64,000 nt of DNA from Coemansia sp. RSA 487 (GCA_027577595.1 JANBRJ010000004.1:1-64000); one strand, 5' to 3'; shown: positions 42,430-53,323, numbered from the stretch's first letter. The notes: generated by a model from the letters alone, not told the origin. A program made the numbers and translations.

Positions 42430-42773
42430 TGGAAAAAGCGGAAGAAAAAAGAGATTTGATTGCTTTTTTATTCTGGATTCCTGTCGTGTAAACGCAATCG
42501 GATAACGAAAAAAGCTGGAGGAGGGGATGATGCCACAAAAGAGCTGGATCCAAAATTTTTTTTAGTAATGTCAACAAAAAGAAAGAAAAGCAAAGGCTCA
42601 AGCTGGGGATTCGTTCTGTTTTATATACTTAGTATCCAAAGCTCACACGCTATTCTCACAAGGAGCAGCCTCTCAAAAATTAGCGCTGGTGGACGGGAAA
42701 AATAGAGGTGCGGCAGATATACAAGCATCTCCTACTTTTCGCTTCCATCCGCAAACAATCCTTTGGTTGGGGT
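42430..42773. other. Intergenic region RidA/RPC31
   Basis: Upstream of RidA and downstream of RPC31 (both minus). A+T-rich with no feature I can support. Confidence 0.5.
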
Positions 42774-43427
42774 TCAGTAGTACGCGCCGCCACCGTCATC
42801 GTCATCAGCATCGCCCATATCGTCCTCCTCGCCATTGTCAAAGTACGAGTCCATGTAGTCGTTCTCCTCTTCCTCCTCCTCCTCGATCTCGCCGTCGATG
42901 CCATCATCGTCAGACTCGCCGTCTTTCTTTTCCTTGTCTTTATCTCCGTCCTCAGCATCGTCGTCGTCATCATCCTTTGTCTTCTTCAGCGCTTCAAGTA
43001 TATCGTCCCCGCCATCAACCTGGGCTCTCGTGCGCTTGACCCGCTTCTTTAGTATCACTGTGTGCAGCTCCTCGGGGAACAGATCAACGTTGGTCCGCAG
43101 CCCCTTCAGCGGGTGCTGCACATAACCAGACCCCTGGCTCTTAAAATACCGGTCCGAGTATCTCTCCACGTCACGCGGCGGTGGTGGCAAATGCAGATAA
43201 AACATGGATGATTTGACCTCCTCGCGGAACTCGTGTGCCAGCTCAGCGATATGCTGCTCTTCCTTGGTACTCGCCCGCCCAGAAGTGACATCGTATTCGG
43301 GAAAGTCTCCACTTGCTTCATCGCTTTTATTGAACAGCGACGTACCGAGCAGCTCCGTCTGTAGGGCGCTCATTTCTCGTCGCGTTCCATTTCCCCACCC
43401 GCGTCCTCGTCCTCGTCCCTGCGACAT
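42774..43427 (-). CDS. RPC31: RNA polymerase III subunit C31 (RPC7/POLR3G-like)
   Basis: C31 belongs to the C31-C82-C34 subcomplex needed for Pol III initiation on tRNA and 5S genes. The 217-residue protein has the expected three-part design: an RG-rich N-terminus (MSQGRGRGRGWGNGT), a central conserved block with HLPPPPRDVERYSDRYF, and a very acidic C-terminal tail of Asp/Glu runs ending in GGGAYY. A KRVKRTRAQ segment precedes the acidic tail. Length is close to the yeast and animal subunits. It has an ATG start and a single exon. Confidence 0.87.
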   Translation of the reverse strand: MSQGRGRGRGWGNGTRREMSALQTELLGTSLFNKSDEASGDFPEYDVTSGRASTKEEQHIAELAHEFREEVKSSMFYLHLPPPPRDVERYSDRYFKSQGSGYVQHPLKGLRTNVDLFPEELHTVILKKRVKRTRAQVDGGDDILEALKKTKDDDDDDAEDGDKDKEKKDGESDDDGIDGEIEEEEEEENDYMDSYFDNGEEDDMGDADDDDGGGAYY

Positions 43428-43712
43428 TGTACTATTCTTTTCACTGTACTGACGTCTTTAGTAAATATATAATGCAGAAACATGCAACAGTGCAAATCGG
43501 CCTAACAGCACAGTAAATAAAGACAAGGAAACGACGCAATACAAAAAGAAATGAGAGAGAGAAAAGCCTGCAAAAGGTCTCCATGAATACTTTGAAATTT
43601 GCAAATATGCCCCTTTTCATGATCAAATCCTAGCAGATCTTAACACGGAAATTGTAGTGTTCAAATTAAACCTTAAAACTATGCAAAATAGAACCACATT
43701 TTCTGTTAAAAT

Positions 43713-46700
43713 TTATTGGATACGGCTCTTGAACAAGGAAAAGCGCTCAATGTTGTCAAGCGTCCATTTGGGTCGCTGCTTCTCCCACTCCATCTCGCTC
43801 TCATCTTTATTGACCAGCTTGCCGACTTCGGCAAATGCATCGCGATCGAGCTTCCTTGTATCATCGTCGAACTGCTTAAGGCTGCTTGTGCCGTTAGATT
43901 CACTTGTCCGCTTCTCAAACTCTCGGTACTGGCCCCACGCAAAGTCCATCAGTCGGCTGCCAAAACCAAGCTTGATCCACACTACAATCGCATAAGCAAC
44001 AACTCCAATCACCATCCACCCGACTACATCGAGGAACACTACCGACAGTACACTCACCACTGCTTTCTGCGGATGCATTATTGCGTACGCTGCTGCTGAG
44101 ATTCCCTTCAAAACGACCCTTTCGATTGTCCATCCGCAAGCTCTGGCAACTATTCCACCCAATGTGCCAAAGATAGGTACACCTGCAATCTGCTCAGCAA
44201 TCCACAAGCTGATTCCAGGTGTGGTCTGCACAACGCTGCTGCTATCGCTGGCCGCTGCTACGCCTGCACCCAACGCCGATGTGCTAACGTGGTGTGTTCT
44301 TGGCGGCCACACAAGAATGTGCACCACCTGCATCAGCACCAGAATTATCAGACATGCCAGCGGCATTGGCGACAGCCCAAGACGCCGGGAAACTCTAGTG
44401 GACTGCTCGACAAATAGCTGCGGCTTTGTAACCGAATGTGTCCTCTGGTGGCCTCTCCTGCGGTTGCAACTTTTGTTTATGTGGTTCTCAGAGTCCTCAT
44501 TAGGTTTCTGGTCTTCCGCCTCGTCATCTCCCCGCATCCATTCTAGCACTCTTAGTGCAGCGTGCGTGAGAACAGAAGACGACCGAGATCGTGGTGCACT
44601 GGCTGAGAACCTGCGCTTAGTGTCCATAGACGATGTGTGCAAGTCAGAGCTGCTTCGCGCAATCTTCTCGTCGGCATCGGATCCTGGTGCAAATGACACG
44701 TTCTGCTCAACGTCACCCAGCTCTGGCGGTAGCTTGATGCTCACCCTGGACCCAGTCTTCGGACAAGCTAGGTCACGCGAAAGTATGCCAATATAGTGCG
44801 AGTATATCTCGGGTCGGATCCAATTCAGCTTGGTAATAAAAGAGTGCTTAATCCAGTCAATCAGTATCTCAGAACCAAGCACCATGAGAATCGGCGTTAA
44901 GATGCGGTTGACTACGGGCATTGATACCCACGACGGGATCAACGGACCAAACGCAGATGGAGTAGCCTTGTCAAAAGACACTGGCAACTGTGCAGGTGGT
45001 AGCAAGTTCGCAGCTCCTCCTGAAGCCGCAGTCGATGCCGAAGTCGTACTGTCGAAAAGAGAAGAGGATCCAGATCCAGACAACTCGGCAAGGTTGCGGA
45101 GGATAATGAGGAACAAAAATACTATTTCCTGGAATCGCTCGACAATATCCGCGCACGAAATCTGGAACAGCATCTCCTTTTCCCACTTTTTGAAAACGTT
45201 GCTCTTGATCTCCACAAACTGGTTCGATATGAGTAATGCCAAGAGCTGGTCGCTGTACGAGTTCACTGCGACGTGTAGTGTAATCATTTGGTAGAAGAGC
45301 ACAAGCGTGTGCATCAGCATGTACGCCTGTGCCAGCACAAAGTATGTTGGCCCAGTCTTCCATCTCTGGTTCCACGCATCGGTGACTGTTGATTGAAGCG
45401 CATCCAGAGCGTCATGCCCAAATGAGGACAGCAGCCTGTCGAAGATATCCAGCGTGCTGAATATAAAGTAAAGCTTGAGCGACCCCTGGGCGCGGATTCC
45501 ATGGTACATCTGTGCAGCGTCGATACGACATAAGATAACGCAGGTTATAATAAATAGTAGTCCGCGGTAAAAATCAAACAGCTGCATAGGCGATAGCCAG
45601 CGTCCCATGTGTCCGCTGGCTGTTATACCGTTGTTGCTGTTGCCGTCTTTGGGTACTCCCGTATTTCGACCGCTGACACGCACTAGCCAGCGATGTGCAT
45701 ACAGCCCCACTCGTGTTAATCGCCGACTCCATGAGATTGGCATCAAACGAAGCGTCGTTTGCAAGAGCGAAGACAAAAATATATTCTCCAGCAGCACGGG
45801 CATGTCATAAACAACCGAAACACCGAGCTTTACCGCAGCACACGCAAACTTTGCTGGAAGAATAGAGAACACATAGAGCAGTGCATCGATACAGATGGCA
45901 ACTCCAAACCAGAGGAGCTTTTCAACATTCCATGGGACACGCAGGAACTGCGACATCCGCTGGCGCTTCAAATGAATATTTGGGTCAAAGTCGCTTGCCT
46001 GAAGTTCAGCCACATACTGATCCCACAGCGACGCAGTACTGTCTAGGTATATTGCTGGAATCGCAACATTATCACCGCCTGCTGATAAACTGCTGTCGCA
46101 GCTCTTCTTTGGCCCAGAAGCGTACTGTGCATCATCTGCACTTTGGTCGTCCCCGCTTTGCTGAGCTGTATCTGTGCTTTCGCGCTTGTGCGGACCCTTG
46201 AGTGTTATGGTCATCGTTTCGCCGCCGGTTTCGCTGCCTGGCTGCTCAGAAGACGAAAAGGTGGATAAAAGCTGATGAGAGGTAGCAGAAAGAGCATTGA
46301 TATCACTGTGTCGTTCTACCGACTCAAGGTTGCGCAACGCCTCGGCAATTGCTGCAGAAGAGTAGCTATAGCGCTTATGGGGAGGCTCGGCTGAGATAGT
46401 GCTCCATCTTGCACTGCTTGACGTACTACCTTCCCCTCTTGTGGCTGAATCTGCGTTCTCCAGCAATAATACCTCCTCCTTTTGCTCCCTTTCATCGTCT
46501 AGATATTCTTCTTCCTCCTCCTCTTCTAAAATTGAAATGTCGGGTGTCCCAATGTCGCGATGTCTAGCTGAAATCCTGCGACGCAAGCCCTCGCTGCCTA
46601 TCGATCTGTCCTGGCTCTGCTCAGCTAGGATTGTTGGCGCATTGGCGTTGCTTAGAGCAGCAAAATCGGTTGCTGTAGTAGAGCTGTAGCTAATTTGCTG

Positions 46701-47600
46701 ATCCTCAGTTGCTTGCCAAGATAGTGCATTGTCGCTGTCGTTTTCAATATCACTGCAATTACTGCAAATGTTTTCGTATGTGTCGTCGCCTTCCATAGAA
46801 GTAGTAACATCTTGATTCAGGATTCTAGCCGCCGCTGCCTCCGCCATATCTGAATATGGCTTTTTATGATCTCTACTGGTCGATAATGTGGGGATAGGCC
46901 CTGAGCACACAGGGTCTGGTGACTTTGACGATGTAGCTAGTTGCTGCTGGCTATGGAATCTTGTCTTGGTTGTTGGCGAAAGTGGTTCGTGTCTCAAAGA
47001 TCTGTGTGGCACACGGCCACTGGCATTGATGCTGGACACGCTGATGGACCGCATAATGCGCGTGATGTTGAGAGTTGGGCAGGACACGCCGCGGATGTGG
47101 CTTGACGAGAACCGCCTTGCCCGCCTTAGCTGCTCATCGCTCCACATAGGAGCAGCCGTGGGCTCACCACCCATGTGTTCCATGCAGGATTCAGCCACGC
47201 TGTTCCGAAGGCTGCTACCAATGCTGTTTGATCTGCTTTCGGCTGGGCTGCCGCCGTAGCTGCTGCTGATCGCCGTGCGCTGGCTGTCAAGGCTTAGTCT
47301 CGGGGGAAAGCTATCGTGCATTGAGCTCGAGACGCCGACGGCTCCGCCGGGGTATCCTCGGGTCCTTAGCAGCTGGTGCGTGGTGCTTCTGGGGCGAGGC
47401 GGTGGACTGGAAGGGCAGCGTGGCTGAACGTTGTTCTGTTGAAGTGACTGTCTCCAGGCATCGCGCCCTCGGTGCTTCGGCATACGCAACGATGTGTATC
47501 GTGTGGGAGACAGGGCTGGCGTGTGCTCGCCCGAGTGCCTGCTTGCAGAGATACAAAGCCCGTGTTCTGAGTTGCTCTGAGGCAAGTCGTTGACAGGCAT
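43713..47600 (-). CDS. EMP65: TAPT1/EMP65-family ER membrane protein
   Basis: TAPT1/Emp65 proteins are multi-pass ER membrane proteins; yeast Emp65 works with Slp1 in folding soluble ER proteins. The frame opens at a TTG; the first ATG (47600) gives 1295 residues. Residues 1 to about 530 are disordered, Ser- and acid-rich, and of unknown role. The conserved part begins with RMSQFLRVPWNVEKLLWFG and IDALLYVFSILPAK. It continues with MQLFDFYRGLLFIIT and the signature YHGIRAQGSLKLYFIFSTLD plus IFDRLLSSFGHDALDAL. Several further membrane segments follow, for example ACLIILVLMQVVHILVWPP. The C-terminus (KRPKWTLDNIERFSLFKSRI) matches the family end. Confidence 0.9.
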   Translation of the reverse strand: MPVNDLPQSNSEHGLCISASRHSGEHTPALSPTRYTSLRMPKHRGRDAWRQSLQQNNVQPRCPSSPPPRPRSTTHQLLRTRGYPGGAVGVSSSMHDSFPPRLSLDSQRTAISSSYGGSPAESRSNSIGSSLRNSVAESCMEHMGGEPTAAPMWSDEQLRRARRFSSSHIRGVSCPTLNITRIMRSISVSSINASGRVPHRSLRHEPLSPTTKTRFHSQQQLATSSKSPDPVCSGPIPTLSTSRDHKKPYSDMAEAAAARILNQDVTTSMEGDDTYENICSNCSDIENDSDNALSWQATEDQQISYSSTTATDFAALSNANAPTILAEQSQDRSIGSEGLRRRISARHRDIGTPDISILEEEEEEEYLDDEREQKEEVLLLENADSATRGEGSTSSSARWSTISAEPPHKRYSYSSAAIAEALRNLESVERHSDINALSATSHQLLSTFSSSEQPGSETGGETMTITLKGPHKRESTDTAQQSGDDQSADDAQYASGPKKSCDSSLSAGGDNVAIPAIYLDSTASLWDQYVAELQASDFDPNIHLKRQRMSQFLRVPWNVEKLLWFGVAICIDALLYVFSILPAKFACAAVKLGVSVVYDMPVLLENIFLSSLLQTTLRLMPISWSRRLTRVGLYAHRWLVRVSGRNTGVPKDGNSNNGITASGHMGRWLSPMQLFDFYRGLLFIITCVILCRIDAAQMYHGIRAQGSLKLYFIFSTLDIFDRLLSSFGHDALDALQSTVTDAWNQRWKTGPTYFVLAQAYMLMHTLVLFYQMITLHVAVNSYSDQLLALLISNQFVEIKSNVFKKWEKEMLFQISCADIVERFQEIVFLFLIILRNLAELSGSGSSSLFDSTTSASTAASGGAANLLPPAQLPVSFDKATPSAFGPLIPSWVSMPVVNRILTPILMVLGSEILIDWIKHSFITKLNWIRPEIYSHYIGILSRDLACPKTGSRVSIKLPPELGDVEQNVSFAPGSDADEKIARSSSDLHTSSMDTKRRFSASAPRSRSSSVLTHAALRVLEWMRGDDEAEDQKPNEDSENHINKSCNRRRGHQRTHSVTKPQLFVEQSTRVSRRLGLSPMPLACLIILVLMQVVHILVWPPRTHHVSTSALGAGVAAASDSSSVVQTTPGISLWIAEQIAGVPIFGTLGGIVARACGWTIERVVLKGISAAAYAIMHPQKAVVSVLSVVFLDVVGWMVIGVVAYAIVVWIKLGFGSRLMDFAWGQYREFEKRTSESNGTSSLKQFDDDTRKLDRDAFAEVGKLVNKDESEMEWEKQRPKWTLDNIERFSLFKSRIQ

Positions 47601-48160
47601 TCTAGCAGCGCACAGGACGGCACGGTCAGAGATAGCTAACAAGCAACAGCTACGCGAGTTGGAAGGTTGCTGCTGGCTTGTATTCTTTTTGCGTTATATG
47701 GCAAACACCAAATAAGTTGCAGAAATGGACAGGTATTAGCGATAGAGTGTATCAAGAGAGGTGTTTAGAAATGTATGCCAGGAATGAGGGGGGAAATAAA
47801 CTGTTGCGTTGTTCTAGTTATAGTACAAAAATTATTATATGCCAAGTGCGTAAAGAACTCAGATAGAAGGAAAGGATGGGGGCAAAGGGGGAGCCAGTCT
47901 TCAAAAGAGAAGGCAAAAAAAGGCAAACTTTCCGCCTTTAACGGCCCAGGCCAAAAAAGGCAGCCCCTCCACCCATACCACACTCATTGTTGTGCTTACA
48001 GCGAACAATACCGCCTTTGATACCGCGCGTCGCAAGAAGAACGGGAGGACGATGAGGGGGCGTTCTTTCATTATTTTTGTTGTTCTAGTGGTCTTCTACA
48101 TACTCCCTCTAATTTCCATGCGTGGTAGCAAGAACATAACAGATACAGAAGCAAGCGACC
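47601..48160. other. Divergent promoter region TAPT1/AlkB
   Basis: A+T-rich with a purine-rich stretch near 47870-47930. Nothing else noticed. Confidence 0.5.
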
Positions 48161-49297
48161 ATGGACACAACTGAGCAAACAAATGAGCTGCCACCCAAGC
48201 AGACCGCGTTCCGCAGATCTGAAAAAATGTACAAATCATGGAGCACCAGGTTGGTTGATTTCACAAACATTGTTGACCTGTTGGTACAAAACAGTGGCCT
48301 AGACGATAACAACAATACTGTGCGCAGAGTACAGCTGACTCGTGACCTTGAAACACCTACCGGGCTTCATTTCCAGGCATTCAGACACAAACGACCGCCT
48401 GCCTACGTGCTTGGCTCGCATCCTGATCTGATAGTCATCCCCGATGTGTTGACGGACGAAGCACAACGCTGGCTAGCTCGGAAATGCCTCTGCGACTGTG
48501 CGCATCCTCCAAACAGGACCAACCTGGATCCATTTTTTGAGCTCCCCGCCGAATCCCTATTTTCCATATCTGCCTATCGCCCTAGAGACCGCAATAGCAT
48601 GTTGTTAAGAGACCAGACAGAGCTGATTCAATGCCGTGCACAACACAACAATATAGACACTGGCGTCACTGTGCCAAAAGATAAATTCTATTTGCAACCA
48701 GCGTCTGCCGAGGACCTGTTAGAGCGCCTGCGATGGTGCACCCTGGGCAAGCAGTACAACTGGACCACAAAAGAGTATGATTTGGGAGCAAGCCCCTTTG
48801 ATGTAGAGATCGACGGTCTCATGAAATCTATAGCAATAGCAACCACGCAGCCCGAGAACAATAGCAACGACGACAGGCTTCCATGTGCGAACAATTACGA
48901 AGGCAGCAATTACGTGAGCCAGGCAGGCATCATCAACTACTACGACGAGCGTTCGACTATGGCCGGACATGTCGATAAAACCGAGGAAAATATGGACGCC
49001 CCCCTTATTTCGTTGAGCATCGGGCTGTCATGTGTGTATCTGATAGGTGGCAATACCAGAGATATCGAGCCTACGGGGCTGCTCCTTCGCAGTGGTGATG
49101 TGCTGGTAATGTGTGGTGAATCACGCCTTGCATTCCACGGAGTGCCACGGATCATTGCTGGATCTTCACCCAAGTACTTGATCGACCCGTCCGCTGGCAG
49201 CTGTGATACGGTGAATCCTAACTACCCAGAATGGAGCCATTTTGCACGGTATCTAGCTACACATCGAGTAAATTGCAACGCACGAAAGTGCTCCTGA
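48161..49297 (+). CDS. AlkB-type Fe(II)/2-oxoglutarate dioxygenase (ALKBH1-like)
   Basis: AlkB enzymes oxidatively remove methyl groups from nucleic acids; the ALKBH1 group acts on tRNA and DNA in nucleus and mitochondria. In this 378-residue protein the iron ligands are visible: HVD (His270, Asp272) in AGHVDKTEENMDAPLISLSI and the distal His326 in LAFHGVPRI. The 2-oxoglutarate-binding pattern Rx5R appears near the C-terminus as RVNCNAR. The substrate lid region has RLRWCTLGKQYNW, typical of ALKBH1. Residues 1-95 are a less conserved extension with HPDLIVIPDVLTDEAQRWLA at the start of the fold. The motifs are complete. Confidence 0.88.
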   Translation: MDTTEQTNELPPKQTAFRRSEKMYKSWSTRLVDFTNIVDLLVQNSGLDDNNNTVRRVQLTRDLETPTGLHFQAFRHKRPPAYVLGSHPDLIVIPDVLTDEAQRWLARKCLCDCAHPPNRTNLDPFFELPAESLFSISAYRPRDRNSMLLRDQTELIQCRAQHNNIDTGVTVPKDKFYLQPASAEDLLERLRWCTLGKQYNWTTKEYDLGASPFDVEIDGLMKSIAIATTQPENNSNDDRLPCANNYEGSNYVSQAGIINYYDERSTMAGHVDKTEENMDAPLISLSIGLSCVYLIGGNTRDIEPTGLLLRSGDVLVMCGESRLAFHGVPRIIAGSSPKYLIDPSAGSCDTVNPNYPEWSHFARYLATHRVNCNARKCS

Positions 49298-49837
49298 GTT
49301 TTTTTCAGCTTTATAATTCATTGACATTTGCAAAATTCTAAATTACACGCCATTCTAGTATATGAGAAAGGAGACACAGTAGTACCCTTCGTTTTCGTAC
49401 TCAGACAAGCAACTAAGAGATGAATGGTACCTTAAAAGCCATTATTCTTCTCCCCCACTTTGTCTACTTTTTCCTATTGTTCCTTGTTTCTCGGTAAATG
49501 AATACATTTCAAGAGCGTTTGTTTAGCAGAAAAGGCAGAGTGCTATGCTAATAATTTGTTTCCTATCGAACTGTAGTTCTGATGCCTTGTCTCTTTCAAT
49601 GGTCCAAATGCGTACAAGCTATGCATGGTCCCTTTCGTAATTAATTTGCTAATTGTTGGTGCCGAAGGATCGAGCGTAATATGCAAAATTGAATATAAAA
49701 TGGTGAACACCAAGAAATAAACAGAAATAAAAGGACAAGCAAAAACTATGAAAAACAATGCCAAAGGATTTGTCGTTTGGTATACCATATATCATTCAAA
49801 GCATAAAGGAAACGTGGTACATGCGAATAGACGAAGT
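49298..49837. other. Convergent 3' region
   Basis: Lies between the 3' ends of the AlkB-like gene (+) and the unrecognised gene at 49838-50422 (-). A+T-rich, no feature seen. Confidence 0.5.
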
Positions 49838-50422
49838 TCAGTCCAGGCCGAGAGCAGCTCTCCAATAATTCAGGTTGTTATCAAGCGCGCAAGGACGAAT
49901 CTGCTCAAGTGCCTCTTCCAGCTCGTCACTGTCGACATAATAGGCGTCGCCCCTGAGATCGCCCTCGACCTGGTTTGTCAGCTCGTCAAGGATATACGAC
50001 ACGGTACCACCGCACTGTATATAGTCACTTGTGAACTGCAGCTGGTCCTCCTCCTTTTCGCATATTTCCCGAATTGCCTGAGGATCAGGCACACCACCGT
50101 CCTGCAAAATAATGTAGATAACCAAAAGGATGTTGTGCGCGCCAATAAGAGCCTCCCTGTGCAGCTCGCCCACATCCGGTGGAATCCAGTTGTACGGATA
50201 GGTGCACCGCAAGTCGACATCATCAATGACGGTGTTGGGGTCGAGGCGCTCGGCTTCGTACCGAAGATCCTGCATTGCTTGCAAAACGCCAAACATAATG
50301 CGCGTCGTTGTTCGTTTTGAGATCTGGGTTTCAGGACATTCGCTACACGTGCAATAGTGCTCGGCATCGTTTTCCAAATCCATCATAATTGGCGATGGCA
50401 TGGTGTATAGTGACATGGGCAT
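49838..50422 (-). CDS. Unrecognised acidic protein with CxCxxC motif
   Basis: I do not recognise this 194-residue protein. It is acidic and has no signal peptide or membrane segment beyond one hydrophobic helix (IGAHNILLVIYIIL, about residues 91-104). Near the N-terminus HYCTCSECPE offers a Cys24-Cys26-Cys29 cluster that could bind metal. The middle has CTYPYNWIPPDVGELHREAL and the C-terminus is rich in Asp/Glu (YYVDSDELEEALEQI). Codon use and composition look like its neighbours and the frame is clean. An in-frame stop lies about 20 codons before the ATG, with a TATA-like box between, so the start is well supported. A lineage-specific protein is the simplest view. Confidence 0.65.
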   Translation of the reverse strand: MPMSLYTMPSPIMMDLENDAEHYCTCSECPETQISKRTTTRIMFGVLQAMQDLRYEAERLDPNTVIDDVDLRCTYPYNWIPPDVGELHREALIGAHNILLVIYIILQDGGVPDPQAIREICEKEEDQLQFTSDYIQCGGTVSYILDELTNQVEGDLRGDAYYVDSDELEEALEQIRPCALDNNLNYWRAALGLD

Positions 50423-52552
50423 CTCGACTGTGTTGTCGCCCTTCTTAATGGATGCTTTGAAATCTGTCCTTTTTATATAGTTTTATCTGATGCCTTGTGC
50501 AGGTTGGCTCGTTCGATTGGCAAAAGAATCTTATGATATAGTACAACGTAATAAGTAAGCGTAAATGCTGAATGAGTGTTCAAGGTGATGAAATGGACAT
50601 CAGATGCCTTTCTTTCTTCGGAAAAGAAAAAAGATGACGGCTAAGGCTAAAAATAAAGATACTGGATAAAGAACAAACCCTGTGATTGCTTTGGTTATCC
50701 ACAACAACGCAGAGTATGTGGTTTTATAGTCTAGTATGTAGGAATGGGAGTTTGCACTGCTGTCGTCGACTTCATTAATGTATTTATAATGCGTAAATGA
50801 TATCGGGGCAATGAGTGCAGTAAACTTTGAAAGGGAAAACGAAAGGGAACGGAGAGTTTTTTGAGAAGGATATGGAGAAAGAGAACAACAAACACCTCCA
50901 CGGAAAGGTTGGTTCCGTTGTTTTGTATATAGGATATAAGGCGAACAAAACTTTGTTGAGCAACTGGTATAGCTGGCACACAAACAATTATATATTTGCA
51001 ACAAGAAGCAAATGAGGAAAAGAAAAAGAACGAACGCAAAACTGACAATGCCGAAACTATTATATGCAGAGAAAAAAGACGATGTGGAATGAAATGCAGT
51101 GGTAGGGACAAAATATGGCTTTTATTTTGGCAATGCCATTGACTGAGGAAATGTTTGTGCGTTCCCACTTGTGCTTTTTTGCCACCTTGTATAGTTTTTC
51201 ACATATATACGATCTCCCCACATACATTTCATTTGTGCAGCGTCCACACAAAGACTTTTTTTACATGTCGTCAAATGCAAATCCCACAGCCCATGTCCCC
51301 ACTCCCATTTGTTGGTGAGTAAAAGAAAACTGTTGCCCAAGAAAATACAATGTCTGTTGGGCTTTTTTGGATGTGCAACTTCTCAAACTGTTAATAAATG
51401 CAATTTTTCTAAAGCAACTGTGAACACGCGAGAGTGATTCACGTTTATGAGCCACTTTAAATAATCGATCATCTCGCAAACAAAAAGCGGCAACAAAAGA
51501 TGTACATTATTATACAATACCGACCTCGTGCACTTGCACAAAAGACAGCTAATCAAAATGCAATCTGCAGGAGCTTTTGCAACTGCAATCGCCCCTTTGC
51601 AAAGATTTCACATCATGAATTATTTACCGCGTTCACGAAACACCACTATAAAAAAGAATACATTTCACAACTTCCCTCCCCACTAAATCTCCACTATGCG
51701 TGTTGACACAGCTATGCAACAACAAACAGTTCAAAAAACAGATATTTTCAACATTCACATTTGGTGCACTTACTGCAAGGCGACCCGAACAATCTATATG
51801 TGCTTTTAAAAACACTGTTCGCTTTGTTGGCATTTGGAGGAAGTTCCTTTGTTTGTTTGGGGGAGGTTTACTGGTTCTGAAATGTGGGGTTTCATTCAGA
51901 GATTGCCAAATTCAAACATCTTAATCATTCATGAAGCGCCATCTGCATCCAAAACCTTATTGTTTTCCTTTCTTTATCGACAATACAGAAATAGATCTTT
52001 AACGGAAATACGCAGGTTTTGCTTCTCACATATACTCGCTATTTAAACCAACAGGTTCCAAAATCCGGGTTTGAGCTGCAAATTTACCCAAAGTGTCAAT
52101 TCTGAGTTGTCTGCAAAACCACTCCTAGCAGAAAGGTAATGCAAATAAAAAACAAGCCCATTCGCATTATAGCTGTGACATCAAGGCACTGTAACAATAC
52201 CCAATAGTATCGTTATCGAATAGTTGGAATGGTTTATTGATTGATGCACATGAGGATAATTCTCAATCAGGTGTGCAAAAGACAGGTGTCGATCAGATGC
52301 AACCAGGAAAAGGTGACTAATTGTACAATTGCACACAATAAGATGCATTTCAACAGACATTTTAAATGTCAGTTTTTTTTTGGTAAAATACTGTTTTTCA
52401 GCCCTATCACAAGCATATTCATTGCTCACATATCTTTACATAATCACTAAATTTGCCAACAAAGAATACTGACAAGAGGAGCTGATTCAATCATGAACTG
52501 GGTCAAAAAATAATCCGACCAAATATATAACCACACATACGATGACTGGACG
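50423..52552. other. 2.1 kb gene-free region
   Basis: The longest empty stretch of the window. It is A+T-rich on both strands, contains only ORFs of low quality (Cys/Phe-rich translations typical of noncoding DNA), and shows no tRNA, rRNA or clear repeat. Confidence 0.45.
50472..50479 (-). promoter_or_regulatory. TATA-like box of the unrecognised gene
   Basis: On the minus strand TATATAAA lies about 50 bp before the ATG at 50422. The position and sequence fit a core promoter, with no other evidence. Confidence 0.35.
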
Positions 52553-53323
52553 CTACGCGATTATCGTCATGTTGGCTTCGAATCCGTGCTCCAATTGGTT
52601 CACTAGCTGGTCTATCTTGTCAACCACGATATGTGCAATGTTTTCAAACTGTGTATTGTGTTCATATCTCAGCAGTGCTGATACACTTCCAGCCCGCAAT
52701 CCACACAATAAGTCGTCGCCGTGATCGCCGACCATCAGGAGCTGTTCCGGAGGAATTCCCCACTTCTCGCTAATATATAACATTGCGTCTGGCGCCGGCT
52801 TGGCTGGCTTAAAGCTCCGATCAATTGCAGGATCAAAGGCAAAAAGCCTCTGTTCTTCCTTTGGCAATTTTCCAACAACGGTTTTCAAGAAATAGTCAAC
52901 CGCCATGCTGTTGTTTCTTGTAATAATTGCGATTGGAATACTGTGCTCGTGCAAGAACCGCAACAATGGCACAAGCCCCTCGGATATCTGCATACTCTCC
53001 AGTGCCTCTGTTTCGATCTCAATAAGCTTCTTGTGTGCCCACTCTCGCTCTTCGCCTTGGAGACAAGTATCGACGTATTCCAAAGTGCGATGTCCTGGAG
53101 GAACCTTTATAACCACGCGCATTTTGTGCAGATGCTTGTCGATCGGCGAGGACAGCGTACCATCCATGTCGAAAACCACGCCTCTAATTCGTAACGCCTT
53201 CGGATAAGCCGCAACAGCGTCCTTTGTTGATGGATAGTAGCGGACCATGTCGAATGTCATGCTTGGTGGTGGGTTGGGTCGGATAGTTCCTGCTATCTTT
53301 GGTAAATTAGGGCGCAGGTACAT
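52553..53323 (-). CDS. HAD-superfamily hydrolase (phosphatase-like)
   Basis: The 256-residue protein has all four HAD motifs. Motif I is FDMDGT with the nucleophile Asp and acid/base Asp (about residues 51-56). Motif II is IITRNN, motif III has the Lys in KPAPD, and motif IV is GDHGDD. A helical cap lies between motifs I and II (about 60-120), including WAHKKLIEIETEALESM, which indicates a C1-cap, subfamily I enzyme such as small-metabolite phosphatases. The substrate is not readable. An internal Met at residue 22 (MTFDMVRYY) is a possible alternative start, since the first 20 residues are Pro-rich. Confidence 0.88.
   Translation of the reverse strand: MYLRPNLPKIAGTIRPNPPPSMTFDMVRYYPSTKDAVAAYPKALRIRGVVFDMDGTLSSPIDKHLHKMRVVIKVPPGHRTLEYVDTCLQGEEREWAHKKLIEIETEALESMQISEGLVPLLRFLHEHSIPIAIITRNNSMAVDYFLKTVVGKLPKEEQRLFAFDPAIDRSFKPAKPAPDAMLYISEKWGIPPEQLLMVGDHGDDLLCGLRAGSVSALLRYEHNTQFENIAHIVVDKIDQLVNQLEHGFEANMTIIA

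Noticed and set aside
50600-51340. Several overlapping minus-strand ORFs of 60-145 codons
   Set aside because: Phe/Ser/Cys-rich translations typical of noncoding A+T-rich DNA.
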